From positions 451,407 to 515,406 of the forward strand of contig SSNU01000086.1 in assembly GCA_012064415.1 (NCBI GenBank): a DNA stretch of 64,000 bases, in the 5' to 3' direction. The DNA is from Gyrodactylus bullatarudis. Its lineage: Eukaryota; Platyhelminthes; Monogenea; Gyrodactylidea; Gyrodactylidae. Shown here one piece after another: positions 46,772-58,928 of this stretch. A program made the translations under genes and the position numbers. Positions within the stretch are counted from its first letter, which is position 1. Every line of letters begins with the position of its first letter. The notes under the pieces were generated by a model. The model did no database searches and had not been told where the DNA came from. It saw only the letters and a list, made by a program, of their open reading frames with translations.

Positions 46772-46867
46772 TGCTTGAAAATCGTAGGAAGTTTTGTTTG
46801 TTGAAAAGCACAAAACACTAAAATAAAAAAGTTAAAACATTTCATTTTGGCGTAATTCAAATTTAAA
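46772..46867. promoter_or_regulatory. Putative bidirectional promoter, SDHB / 46868 gene
   Basis: Only 96 bp separate the two divergent start codons. On the minus strand TTTTTTATTTTAG at about 46833-46821 resembles a 3' splice site with no visible upstream donor, which could be a cis 5'-UTR acceptor or a trans-splicing acceptor. Confidence 0.45.
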
Positions 46868-47257
46868 ATGTTTGAAAAATTTGAAAATTCTGAACATCAG
46901 TTAGAAGTTAATTCTATAAACTTACTTACAAGTGTAGGTGAGAAGGAAATAACTTGTTTCATTGAAAACTCTAAAAATTTGAGATCATGTAAATTCAGGC
47001 TCTATTTTTTATAATAGGCTTAAATGATTTGAGTATCCTCCTTGATATATTATCAAAAGAAGTTCACCCCAAAAACATGGAGACTAAAAATTTGCTCGAA
47101 AATCTATTCGATGATAATGTGGATTCTTTAAAAGCGTCATTGAAGGAAAAAGATGAAATCATAAAAAAGTATGTCCTTTTGTTTCTAAACAAACAACTAT
47201 ATACTTGCTAGTATATATGTGAAATAAAATATTAATTATATTGAATTTAGCTGTTAG
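46868..47257 (+). CDS. 92-residue helical protein, function unknown
   Basis: Exons 46868-46988, 47018-47168 and 47251-47257 join in frame to a 92-residue protein. The first intron is 29 nt (GTAAAT...AATAG) and the second 82 nt; the last exon supplies only Asn-Cys-stop. The product is predicted to be mostly helical: a N-terminal acidic-hydrophobic segment (HQLEVNSINLLTSVGEKE), a Leu-rich middle (LNDLSILLDILSKEV) and a charged C-terminal helix (SLKASLKEKDEIIKK). No Cys clusters, signal or membrane span. I do not recognise the family; size and composition resemble small coiled-coil adaptor subunits. It is divergent from SDHB with a 96-bp spacer. Confidence 0.6.
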
Positions 47258-50200
47258 GTTACAACTGTTGTAGTACAAAAATTCTGTTAACTTTGTAATA
47301 TCAAAAGTGTGAAAGATTTAGAAATATTTTTCAGAGTTTTACCCAATGGATTTGTTCAGAAATTCTGGATGAGAAATTCATAAAATATCAACTCAACTTT
47401 ATCTCTCCTGGAACATGAGTTCTGTTAATTCATTTTGATATATAAGGGTTAATCTTAGATTTTTTTTCCTTAACTAACGAATAAAAAAATGTATTGCAGT
47501 AACCATAATGAATCGACAATGCACTATGTTGATTAAACACTACATTTTAGTATGTAATAAAAATGTTTAGATGGTTAATCTAATGCAGCTTACAAAATGC
47601 AATAAAATTTAAGAGAGATATTAATCTCACGAATCTCCATTTCCAAATAGTAAAAAGATATAAAAAAATTCAATTTCTTTTTCAAGGGATAAATTTCAAT
47701 ACAACATGTAGGAATAAATCACACCATGGGGTAGATATTATTCCATGTGTCAGTAAATAAAAAAATACAAAAATTAATTAGATATCTTAGCAGCAAGTGT
47801 AAGGAGAATGATGAAGTTTCTTGCTACTACTATTCGTTGTAAAAAGACAAAAAAACTGAGCGTTGAAATAATTTTTTTTCGCGCAAATTTTAAAATTATT
47901 CCCTCTCCATGTGTATTTTAGTCATTTGTAACACAAAAGCTACTTCTTTCTTCCTTGAAGAAGAAGAAGCTGAACATGCGTGTGGGGATATCAAAAGTAT
48001 CTTTTATATTCGATTTTTATTGCTTGCCGCCATATATAGAAATGTGATGTTCCCATTTTCCCTATACAAGAACAGAAATAATAACAACATTCCTTTTTTG
48101 TTTAATTTTCTCTGCCCAAAAATAAGTCTTCCATAGATGTGCAGTACACAAGTTTGATTTTACATAATAATAATACACTACACTTTATTATTGTTCTTAT
48201 ATTTCAGTTTATATATAGATTATGTATAATGCAATAATTTAGAGCGAAAAGATTGAATAAAAAAATCTGGTGTAAGAGCAGACGAATGAACAAAAACGAG
48301 AAGAATAGATGGATAACTGAATGCGGATTCTTGTGTAATTGAATTTATCGCCTAGATTTTATCCATCAGCAACAAGTTAGCCAAAAGTAAAAAAAAACAA
48401 AAATGCATATAGAAAACTTTAAGAATATTTTTTACATTACTTCCCCAAAAAATAATGTGTGGAATGTTATCTGAAAGTATATATAGTAGTAGCCAATAAA
48501 ATTTGTATAACCATCAAAATCTCGCCCCTCTCCTCCCAACGAAGCAAAGGAACAGGTTACTTTAGTCAAAAAATTACAACACTAAAGTTATCTCTGATTC
48601 CTATCAAGAAGAAAAATTTATTTGGCTTGATAGCAAAATTTTCTTAAAGTTAGGCAGAAAGACTGAAACACTCGGAAGCCTAGATAGGTTGTAAGAGATG
48701 ATCATAGAGTTTTGTACAGATCAAATCTATCATTACATGTTGGAATGTTTTTCAATCAAGGTTCCCCCTTTACACACAATACACATTACCGTATAATATA
48801 TACTTTGTGATTGACAATCAGCAGGGTATATTTTGCTGGTGAACATTTTTCTCCCATGATATTATCACAGTATCAGTCTTACATTTGATTTTGGGCCTAT
48901 CTATTATCAATCTAAACATCTAATCTATAAATTGAGTAGCTGTGTAGTATAGTTCCATTCATAGATTACATGGAAAAACATGGTAAAATATTAGATGATC
49001 ATTTTCATCCATGGCTAATAAAAATTTACATGAAACATGCATTTTGATGTAACAGGAACAATCATAATTTTATGATTAAATAAAAGATTTCCTTGACAAT
49101 GAAACTTTCTTCAATTGGATTAGAAATTTGCTATTTGTATCGTATCAGATGAGGTTCAACTTGATAATTGATTCATCTTTTATTTCTAACAGATTGGAAA
49201 ACCAAGTAGAACATTTACGACATGAATGCCAGTCACAGGCCCAAATGATATCAGAGTTGATGTCTCTAAAACAATAAATAATAAATACTTGTCCAATTCA
49301 CTGATCTTCATTTCATACTCTGAGTAGAAAACAACTTTTTTTATTTTCTTGCTTAGCATATTTAGAAATTTCACTTTAGCCATAAGAAATAAAAAAAGGT
49401 TTAGTAAATAATAAATTTGTTAAATTGTCGCCAGTCAGAGAGTGAGAGTCTAAGTCTAAGACTAAGGACAATAATGGTGATCATCATGAGAGACGATACC
49501 TACCTTTCACACCATTACAACCCCTTCATAATATTCTACTTGTACGTATGCCAAGAAATCAATAAAAATTAATTTATACTTCAGAGAGATGACCTCAAGA
49601 TTTTTTCACTTGAATCCATACTCATTAAAAGGTTGAGAATTTATCATTTGAATTTAGTTAAAGTTGAAAAAAATAAACTACTTACTTGATGAAGAGAGTG
49701 AAACAAGACTTCAAAAATTCAGGTTTGACTTTAACCTTTATCTCTGGAGATGTAACAAGATAACATAGAGAAGCTATAGAAATCAATGCATGGTTCTTGA
49801 GTATGGCAATGGTGCAGGTTTTACATCAAGGCACCACAAATCAATCATGAGATAAAATTCGGAATCTTGCTCTCTCATTTTGTAGGGAGAATTATTACAT
49901 TTTCCATGATTGATAGTTAAAGATGCTAATCTATCCAACTGGAAATTAAAAAAATCAGCTTATCGAAATAAAGATCAATTTTTTAAGGAATACTTGAATA
50001 TTTCGAGAGTTTTTTTCCTTATGGACTCAAATAAATATTGATTATCATGGTTTTCTTCTGAAAAAATTCAGCAAAATAATTCATCTTCTTTTCCTCACAT
50101 CTTCGGATTAGTTCCAAGATTTTATATCAAAATTTTGGTTAGAACTTTTACCAGAAACTATATCAAGGCAAAATATCTCACCTTTGTTGACAATCAACTA

Positions 50201-50836
50201 TATTAAAACATGTTTTATTGGTGAGTGATGATAAATGTTAATTTTAGATGTGCTAAAATAATAAAAGAAATAGTCGATGAGAGAAAAATGGCATGAAAGA
50301 CTAAACAATATTAATCTTTCGAACTCTTTAAGAAAAAAAAACACCATAACCTGTACCTAACTCCATAGAGTGCAGTGGACGCCAAGCAACTGTATCTCAA
50401 AGTTGTACAATGTACATTTAGAAATGATGTGTTCCTCTCTGTTGTTTTGGACATAAATTTCTTAAGGCTACTGCCATAAAATTGTGACTAAACTGTTCTT
50501 TTTATCAAACAAATAGATATTTCATTTCAAAATGTGCATAAAAGTACAATTAGGGGAAGATATTATTGTTTTTTTTTCTTGACAAGTTCCATTATGTTTT
50601 TAATATTCATACCAGTTTTTTTACAAAGATTACAACCTTTTCAAAGTTTACTCCTTAAAAGACCCAAGTTTTATAAATCTAAATTTTTGTGAAAAGAATA
50701 CTTATTCAGCAGTATAATTTTTATCATTTTCTAAATTGAAGAAATTATTCATTGCTGAATATTGCTCATCAATATGGAATCCATCTGCTATCAAATCTAC
50801 TTTTAATCTGAAACTAATACAAAAAAAATTATCAGA
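47258..50836. other. Gene-poor region
   Basis: About 3.6 kb with no exon that I can support. Short ORFs (for example at 47909-48136 and 49186-49383 reverse) lack splice context or recognisable motifs. A slightly GC-richer patch at 49430-49560 stands out but has no open frame. Confidence 0.45.
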
Positions 50837-51124
50837 GTGTTCAGTAAAACCCATCCTAACTTTCCTATCAAAATTGATCTGTTAAGACATAGAAGATTAG
50901 CAAGATCAATAATATTATGTGACAAAAGACTAGACTCGTTATGGAACAGAGTGGTCCCTAACCAGAGAACTAGGAATTTTAAAACTTTCATTAAACCAAT
51001 TAATATTTCGAAAATGAAAAACCTTCACATCCTGGACAGAACACCAGCGCTTTACAATGAAATCTCCTCTAGAATTGTAAGCCTCAAAAAGAGATCGATT
51101 TTTGAATTTGCAAAGAACTTTTAA
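50837..51124 (+). pseudogene. Possible 3' remnant of a non-LTR retrotransposon ORF2
   Basis: A 95-codon open frame resembles the region after the reverse transcriptase in CR1/Jockey-like elements: LLRHRRLARSIILCDKRLDS, then RTRNFKTFI, then HILDRTPALYNEISSRIVSL and SIFEFAKNF, which parallels the usual R..P.LWN.LP......S...FK pattern. No RT catalytic core was found upstream, so it is a 5'-truncated, probably dead copy. The match is by recalled pattern only. Confidence 0.4.
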
Positions 51125-51384
51125 ATAAACTAGAATATAAATAAACCAAATATAATCTTTCATTGAAAAATAAATTCTCTCCTGTAGCTGTTGGGTAGAG
51201 AGATTTTTCGAAATATCGATTTCTAACCTGGGTCAGAGTCTGAATGGATTCTTCGGAAGTACACAAAATCTATTTCGAGCCATTTATCCGCACACTATAG
51301 ATTCTATAGTATAGAAGCTAATTTATTCCTAATAATCTTCGATTGAGTAAATTTAACCTTGACAATCACCCAATATTTCCTCAA

Positions 51385-51776
51385 AAAATTTGAAAATATT
51401 TAAGATTTTTTGGAATCCTAATCCTGTTGCTTACTTTTACAGTATGAAGAAAAAATTCTGAAAAAGAATTATTTTCATAGAAAATATGGTAATTTTTCGA
51501 ATTTCGAGGCCAAAATTCCAAGATTAGTCAAGAAAACTAAATATTGGTAGTAAATTTCGGAAATTTGAATTATCGAGATTTCATCCATTTTCAAGTACTG
51601 AAAATGATAAAAAAATCGAATTTCAGTTAACGATAAAGAGAAATATTTTTCAAAATCTTTTCTTCAAAATTTAAGTAAGCAACATGAGTAGGATTCCAAA
51701 AAATCTTTAACACATTCGAAAAAATTGAGATTCTTTGTAAAAATCATAGATTTCCAACTTCATATCGATTAGCTTC
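51385..51776. repeat. Internally deleted foldback copy
   Basis: The left arm has TTTTTTGGAATCCTAATCCTG and the right arm CATGAGTAGGATTCCAAAAA, ending AACTTCATATCGATTAGCTT. The centre is shortened relative to 38110-38865. Confidence 0.6.
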
Positions 51777-52589
51777 ACAAAGACTTTTTTAAAGAAGCAG
51801 CATCAAATTTTTTAGTTTAACTTATCGCTTTAATAAAAATTTATTTTAAAGGAGACCTGATATAAACATTAAAAAGTATTCATTCTAAACATACTCATTT
51901 TTTTTCTATCAGATGTTGAGATGGTTCATATTTGGCTATGCTAATAGTCATCAGAATAGGCTAGATTGAGCAATCTTTCCTATTAAGATGAAATTCAGTA
52001 CTATTGAAAAATCTGTCTTTATTGTGGAATAAATGATGGTCTTGAGTAATACTATAACGATTCAGGGAAATAATTATAATTAATATCTCTTCAAGTTTGT
52101 TACATGTCTTAAATATACATGACTTTTTCTGAGTAGAGAATTGAAAGAAAAACTCTCATTTTTTTTCTATTCTCTAATTAAAAACATTGCTTTATCTGAT
52201 GAATAGTCTGTTGATGAAGGAGAATCTAAAGTTTACATGTAACAATACGTGTCTTGAGGATTCTCTCTATTTTCCAATAAATACTAACAAGACACTCTGA
52301 TAATTTACGTATCATTTCTTTGGATATAAAAGATTTGAGGAATTCTCCCACGTGATTTAATCAAATGGATTAATACATCCAATAAGAAAAACTGTTAACC
52401 TTACTTACCAGGAGGCCTTATGTTCTCTCAACCGAATGATTTTTCTTTATGAGGATGACCTTGCACTGGGATTGATTTGAGTTTTACTTTCTTCCCACTT
52501 TTGTTTTCAACCTATTTCTTACTAAAATGTTATTACCTCATTTAATAAAGTTGGTTAAATGTTACTACGATATTTCATAAAATTCACGA

Positions 52590-52650
52590 CTTTTTGGCAA
52601 CAATCAGTGAATCTGCAGACTCTCAGGGATTCTGGAAACTAATTCTAACT
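52590..52650. repeat. End fragment of the CTGCAG-rich palindrome family
   Basis: CAACAATCAGTGAATCTGCA then GACTCTCAGGGATTCTGGAA matches the right end of the element at 53029-53368. Confidence 0.55.
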
Positions 52651-53028
52651 GTTCATTTGAAAACTAAAATTTCATTTTTAAATTCATGTAACATGCAGCA
52701 TGAATGGATTTCAATGTTTTGCGGTAACATTAATCTATTTGAAAAACTGTTATGGCATCAAGAATAATGTAAGACGCCTGTATTCAAAATTCGCATTAAT
52801 TCGTCACTGCTGTCAAATCATATGAAGCCCTGGCTCTATATTTGAGCTAAATAAAATAATTCTTAAACCAACAGTAATAATAAAAAGACTCAGAAAACTT
52901 AATTTTAGCTTAATTTTAAGCTTATTTTTCAATTCTGTATTCGGCTAAACACTGACCAAGAACAGTGTATTTTATTCATATTGATGAAATATTTAGGGCT
53001 TAAAACTTAGTAGTTAAAATTAATAATA

Positions 53029-53368
53029 GTTAGTTTCCAGAATCCCTGAGAGTCTGCAGACTCACTGATTGTTGCCCAGGGATTCTGCAGAATTCCTATA
53101 GTTTCCAGATTCACTGTTACTAGTGAATAGCTAATCAGGGAATCTGAATAACGAGTTTCCAGATTCCCTGATTTACTAGGGAGTCTACAGACTTTCAGGG
53201 AGTCATATATGTTAAAGTGAGTCTACAGACTCCTTAGTAAACCAGACGTTCTGTAAACTCGGTTAGCCGTTAACTAGTTACAGGGAATCTGAAAACTTCA
53301 GGAATACTGCAGAATCCCTGGGCAATAATCAGTGAGTCTGCAGACTCTCAGGGATTCTGATAACTAAT
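53029..53368. mobile_element. 340-bp palindromic element, CTGCAG-rich
   Basis: The left arm TTCCAGAATCCCTGAGAGTC ... TGCAGACTCACTGATTGTTG is mirrored by the right arm CAATAATCAGTGAGTCTGCA ... GACTCTCAGGGATTCTGATA. Each arm is built of the repeating modules CAGGGAATCTG and GAGTCTRCAGACTC, themselves palindromic. Confidence 0.7.
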
Positions 53369-53687
53369 TATTCATCTGTAACATTACAAGAAAATATTTT
53401 GTATTTTTTCTGAAAGATTACAAATGATTGAAGTCTATTGATAATTTATTAAAAGTTCAATATTAACCATTCAAGAATTTATAGTCTATCTGCTTAGTTT
53501 AATCATAATTATCGTACAGAGATCCTATTTTAACTAATTTTAACTAGAGTATAAAGAAAATTCTATATTTTGGAGTCCTAAATGTCCATTGATATGAATA
53601 AAATCCACTGATCTTGGGTAGAGAGCTGTATCTACCTTAGTTTAAATATGAAAATTTAAGTTTTTATATGAATAAAATAATTATAAT

Positions 53688-53875
53688 TAGTTTGCAGATT
53701 ACTCTATAATCTGCAGACTCACTGATTATTGCTCAGGGATTCTGCAGAGTTCCTAAAGTTTTCAGATTCACTTTAGCTAGTTAATGGCTAACCAGGGAAT
53801 CTGAATACCGAGTTTACATAATCCCTGGCTTACTGGGGAGTCTGCAGACTCACTGTAACATATACAATTTCCAGT
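53688..53875. repeat. Half copy of the CTGCAG-rich palindrome
   Basis: Corresponds to the left arm of 53029-53368: TCTGCAGACTCACTGATTAT, GCTCAGGGATTCTGCAGAG and AACCAGGGAATCTGAATACC, ending GGAGTCTGCAGACTCACTG. Confidence 0.6.
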
Positions 53876-56800
53876 TAACAAAAATGCACCTATTTGATCT
53901 AACTTCTTTTCCCCTTACATTCAAGTATCTTCAAGCTTATGTGTATGTTTCTGTATCAGATTAATATGTAGAGCAATTCTCTACTCATTATTTAATTTTC
54001 TAGAATACAAAAAGGCAAAGTAATCTGAATTATTGTAGGATAGAAAAAAGCACAACAAAAGTGATAACAATTAATTAAAAGACATTCATTGAATTGTACA
54101 ATAACATGAATGGAAACTATGGTATTGAATGCGAGAAAAACATTTTCTCCTCCTGGATAGAAAATGGGAGAAACTTCCAATTAGCTATTCCAATTACACA
54201 TGTTTTATATGAGGGAGAAATTCTCACAAAATCCTTTCCTACCTTGCTTCTTTCTCCATCATTTTCCTTGAGAATTTTATAAACTGGGTATGTGTGAGGT
54301 GGGGGGTGGATGGATATTCTTTTATGAATCTATTAGAATGAGTAGGAGATGTATACTCAAATTGCATAGTCTGCAAGGGATAGTTTACATTCTGATCAGG
54401 GGGGAAATTGTGGATTCTCACAACATTACATTGAATACATCATAATAGCAACCCATCCTCGTATTCTATGAGAATTTCTTGCCTAATTAATTTATTTTTG
54501 TATGTATTTTTGGAAAGAAAATAATTTTTCTTGCGAAAAAGTAACATGCAAACATTTTTCTATGCATCGTCATGGTGATGTAATACTTTTTCTTCTTTAA
54601 GTGTATAAAATTATCCCTTGTATTAGTCCTAATTATTTTTATTCGTAAAATTCTTGCTACTTCGAAATATATGTTAGCGTAAATATTGAAAGTATTGAAA
54701 CTTGACTTATTCTTCAAGTTGAAAAGTTAAAAAATTCAACTCTTAGAGAATATGTACTGGTTCTGTACTATTGAATAATATTAGTTAAAAATTATTCGTT
54801 ACTTAAATTCTTTACTTATTAAAATTTGTAATTTACAACTTAAAAATATTATTCAGAAAAAGAGCTCCTTTTATGATCACTTGTTAAGCCAATTGTTTTT
54901 TGCTAATGCAACTTGAAATCGTTCAGATGAATGAAAAGGTTTGTCTTTATATTCTTTATAAAATTACTCTGTGCCAATTCACATGAAATCAATTGTTAGA
55001 ATAAGTATCGAATGACTGAATGACTCCTATAGTATCAGGACTAATCATCGAACAATAAACGGCTGGTTCTCTACTAATGAATTTACCGCTCTTCAAGAAA
55101 AATTCATAATTCGAGTTCTCAGAATGTTTTCTTGGGGGAATTTTTGGACTCGAATCAAATATTTGTGAGTTTCGAAACTCCTGGAGTTTCAATAGTCACG
55201 GTAACATATTTATGTAAAATAACTGAAAAATATCAGTTTTCTCTGCTCCTTATCTGTATGAAAAAGTCTATCTTCAATGAGACTTTACAGGTGTTTTAAA
55301 AATAGAACCAAAAATTCGCATAATTAAAATTTTAAACCAATAAAAAAGACAAGTTTTGATGTCTAATGAACGAAACGAAGAATTATTCCTAGTCTTACAA
55401 GAATTAAGATAAAATTTTCTTGAAAATAAAGCTGGTTGACATGAAGATGAGAAATTTCAGCAAATCGGTACAAATAAAACTTTTTGCGAATAATAATACT
55501 CTTATTATCATAACTACTGTCTGAAGTCTGTAGGTTAAGGGTGGGGAAATTTACAAAAAATATTTCCACTAGTCAATATCCGATATTCAAACAGTGGGTC
55601 TCATAATTTAGATTAAAACGAATTTCCCTAAATATTCAAAACTTGATTTTAACTAGCTTTACTTTTGGCTTTAATAAATTCAAAATAAATAAAATTTTTC
55701 TTAAATTTTGCTCTGACTTGAGGACTAAATTCGAGAATTTTTCCGATTCCTAACAAGTACATTCGGTAATGCCTCGTATTCTAATGAAGTGATTTCAAAA
55801 GTCAGTTTTAGTCAGAAGTATTTAACACTAACTTTTCGATGATGGGTTTGTCTCACCAAATGAATTTCCATTAAAAAATCAGGCAGACTCTCACAAAGGG
55901 AGAAAACCACAAGATATATAAGACGAGATGGAACATATCATTATTCCTCCTATGGTTCGGTATCAAGTCTCTTCCCCTCCTCCTGTATCATTATTATTAG
56001 TATTTTTAATTCTTATAATATAAAGACACAATAATGAAACATTTTGTGGGTGAGCGCATGTTTGAGTGAATGAAGTTCTCTATTGTTTGGGGAGAAGAAA
56101 TAATGCTTTCCACGTATAATCCCTTTTGTTTTGCTTGACTTGAGTAAAGAAAAAGTGGTCATATTGTGAAGAATTCTCGTGATTTTTCAAGGCAGCATAC
56201 AAATTGATGATTTTCGTCATTCTATTCAACACAGATGTTTAAGATTTTTGCCCTCAATCCACTGGAATTGGGTGGAAAAAATGATTTGACTCTTATTCGA
56301 GAGACTTTCTTCAATTTGAATGTGGTCTATAGAGAAAAATGATAAATGTGAATTTCCAATATTATTCCAAATAGATTATTCAAATGTACGTGAAAATACA
56401 TCAAGGTTCAACAGAGAGACTTGAGTTGAATATTTTCTTCCTTTCATTGAATGAAAAAGATGTAACAGGTAAAGGACAGCTCTAAATTAAATAACACAGA
56501 CTAGCATTTTTTTCATTTATACTCTATAAAATTCTGACATTATGTACATCAGATTGAAATAAAAGGATTCTGAGAATTTGAAAATTTTTTAATGTTCAAA
56601 TTTCGAGCAAGATTCAAATTTGTGTTTTTATCGAATTTTCGGTCTTATTTTTGCTCTAAAATGTTTAAATTCTGAAAAGGAATGATCTACAAACAGTTCT
56701 CTACAACTTTTTGCTTCAAACCTTTGAGCTACCTCTTCTCGTTTAGAAGCTATGCTCGATTTTATGAATCTGCTTTCTGTTTTTAATAAACTATAAATAC

Positions 56801-57689
56801 CTATCTTTAATTAATTCAGCCCAATAGAAAAAAATATTCTTGGGACTTGATAAATAAGAATATTATTACTTGCGAAGCAGTATTACAATAATATTGAAAA
56901 ACTGTCCACTAATGCCAAAACTGTGTAAAGTTTAAGCCAGAACTTTTTCTTTTCACTGAAGCTTTTAGATAACAATTGTATTTTTTTGTATTTGGGGAAT
57001 AGGCCTTTTTTGCTCGAATCACTTTTTAATACTTAAACTCTGGAATTTTTGATCGGGAACAATTTCCTCATAATATCTCACTAAGGATCTTTTAATCATC
57101 CTCATAAAAATCAATAATTAATTAACTAATTAGTTGAGTACTGGTTTTTATTTTAAGATTTGATCAAACTAGATCAGGAGTTATTACTAGACGAAAGCAA
57201 AACTTGATGATTCTCCATTTAAATATTCTGAGAATATTCTCAGACAAGCATTAATCAATAAAAGAAAATACTATTTGAGAGCGAATCATTATCCATTATT
57301 CTTCCCCACAGATTAATGTAATGTAAATTTGATACTTTATATATTAGTTACTACCTTGTGATTCTGAATAATTTTGCATAGTCTAACAATTAAGATATTC
57401 ATTTTATTCTATATATATATTACCTCTTATTCAGCCAAATTCAAACTTTGACATCAATTTCTAAAATATCAAAAATAAATTCTTTTTCAAAAATTATAAA
57501 TATATTACACAATCATTAGCTTGTACATTTGTTTCGAGGCGTTATCTATCCAATTGACTGTATTATTAATCATAATTAACTCTTGTTCCAACAGTGGAAC
57601 ACGACACTTTGAACTGATAAATATTTAAATACTTTTACAACCACTCATTATAAAAGAAATTTATAAAGCAACAAAAGGCTTAATTCATA

Positions 57690-57960
57690 AAGATAGCTTT
57701 TCACTGATGCTAACCAAACTTACTTGAAGAAGGTTGATTTTTTGAAAATGTAATCAAGTATTTTAAAAAATATTTAGAACATTTTTTTGAAAACCTATTT
57801 ACTGATAACGTAAAACAAGAGCTGTAAATTTTATTTATGCAATCGCCTGCTCAATATCTCTCATAGTTTTAGAAGATAAAGAGCCAAAAATGCCAATTTT
57901 AACCTCTTTTATCTTTCTAAATGATAGCTCGCCTTTCAAAAAAAGAATTCAGATTCGGAA
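57690..57960. repeat. Dispersed repeat copy B
   Basis: Reverse-complement relative of 16680-17000: CACTGATGCTAACCAAACTT, ATGCAATCGCCTGCTCAATA and TTCAGATTCGGAATAAATTT. Non-coding. Confidence 0.55.
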
Positions 57961-58842
57961 TAAATTTTTGATAAGATTACATTTTATTTCATTTTTGTGA
58001 TGAAAAACATAATTTGGGACATGAAGGGTTAAAGTTTCGATACGGTTTTGTAAACGAGCTTTTATATCGGACAATACAACTATTCTTCGTCCAATAAACA
58101 GTCTACTTACTGATTTTACTGTTTTTATAAAAGATGAAATCAATCGAAAAAATTATGTTGATGATAATTGGCCTGAGTCCTTGATAAAATTTTGAAAGAA
58201 ATAAAAACCTGATCCAAGATGCATGCATCACAGAGATGAGTCGGCGTTATCCATGAAAAATCTGGCATAAAATTTTTTGCATAAAGTTCAAAATATTTTT
58301 TTATATCCCCTCATCAGAAAAGACTCTCAAAAATGTATAAAACTAATTTCGGGCCTGTAGCCTTCAATGAATAAGTAGGAATAGGAGATCAAATTTAAAA
58401 ATAATTCTCTCCAGCTGTTCTGTGTGTGCTACATACGCTACTTGAATTAAATGTTCTCAGATATAATGTTTTCTATTTAGTATGTAGTGTTAATACACAT
58501 TGAATACATCGTGTGTGTTCGTATGTATCTGTATGGGTATCAAGTTGAAAGAAACAACGGATGAATTATTCTGTTCTCTATCTTCTATGCATCATGTTCT
58601 ATGCAGGATGATTTGTATTGTATTACTATTTATTATTAGTAGATAGATGGATAGAGAAAAAACGCTAACCTCTATATTGTTTGCTATAATTCATTCTGAT
58701 TGGTTCACAAACATTCTAACCCAATAAGAAATCTGAATGCCTTGAAAATTAGAATACACATGTTTCAGTGTAAGCTTTTTAATGCTCACATGGTTTCTTT
58801 CACGTCTCATATTCATCTCAACAAACTATCCCATCAGTTAAA

Positions 58843-58881
58843 TATATAAATACTGCTACACTTGTTAATGACTTTCAGACA
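58843..58881 (+). promoter_or_regulatory. TATA box and initiator of the LIM gene
   Basis: TATATAAATA (58843-58852) is followed, about 30 bp downstream, by TTCAGAC (58874-58880), an arthropod-style Inr (TCA+1G). The start codon lies about 50 bp further on. The spacing is textbook for a core promoter. Confidence 0.6.
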
Positions 58882-58928
58882 AATAGTAATAATAACTCGA
58901 TCAATTATCAACAAATTGTGAAATAATC

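Larger units (their letters stand above)
51777..58842. other. Gene desert upstream of the LIM gene
   Basis: About 7 kb without a supported gene. It holds the palindromic repeats at 52590-53875, a 30-bp foldback end fragment near 55427 (AAAGCTGGTTGACATGAAGA) and the dispersed repeat at 57690. Its place before a developmental regulator makes enhancers likely, but none can be recognised by eye. Confidence 0.4.

Noticed and set aside
53029..53368. Regularly spaced short palindromes suggesting a CRISPR-like array
   Set aside because: The repeats are inverted modules within one large palindrome, with no unique equal-length spacers, and the genome is animal.
54094..54717. Several ORFs of 60-76 codons
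   Set aside because: Chance ORFs in gene-poor DNA, with overlapping frames on both strands and no recognisable motif.
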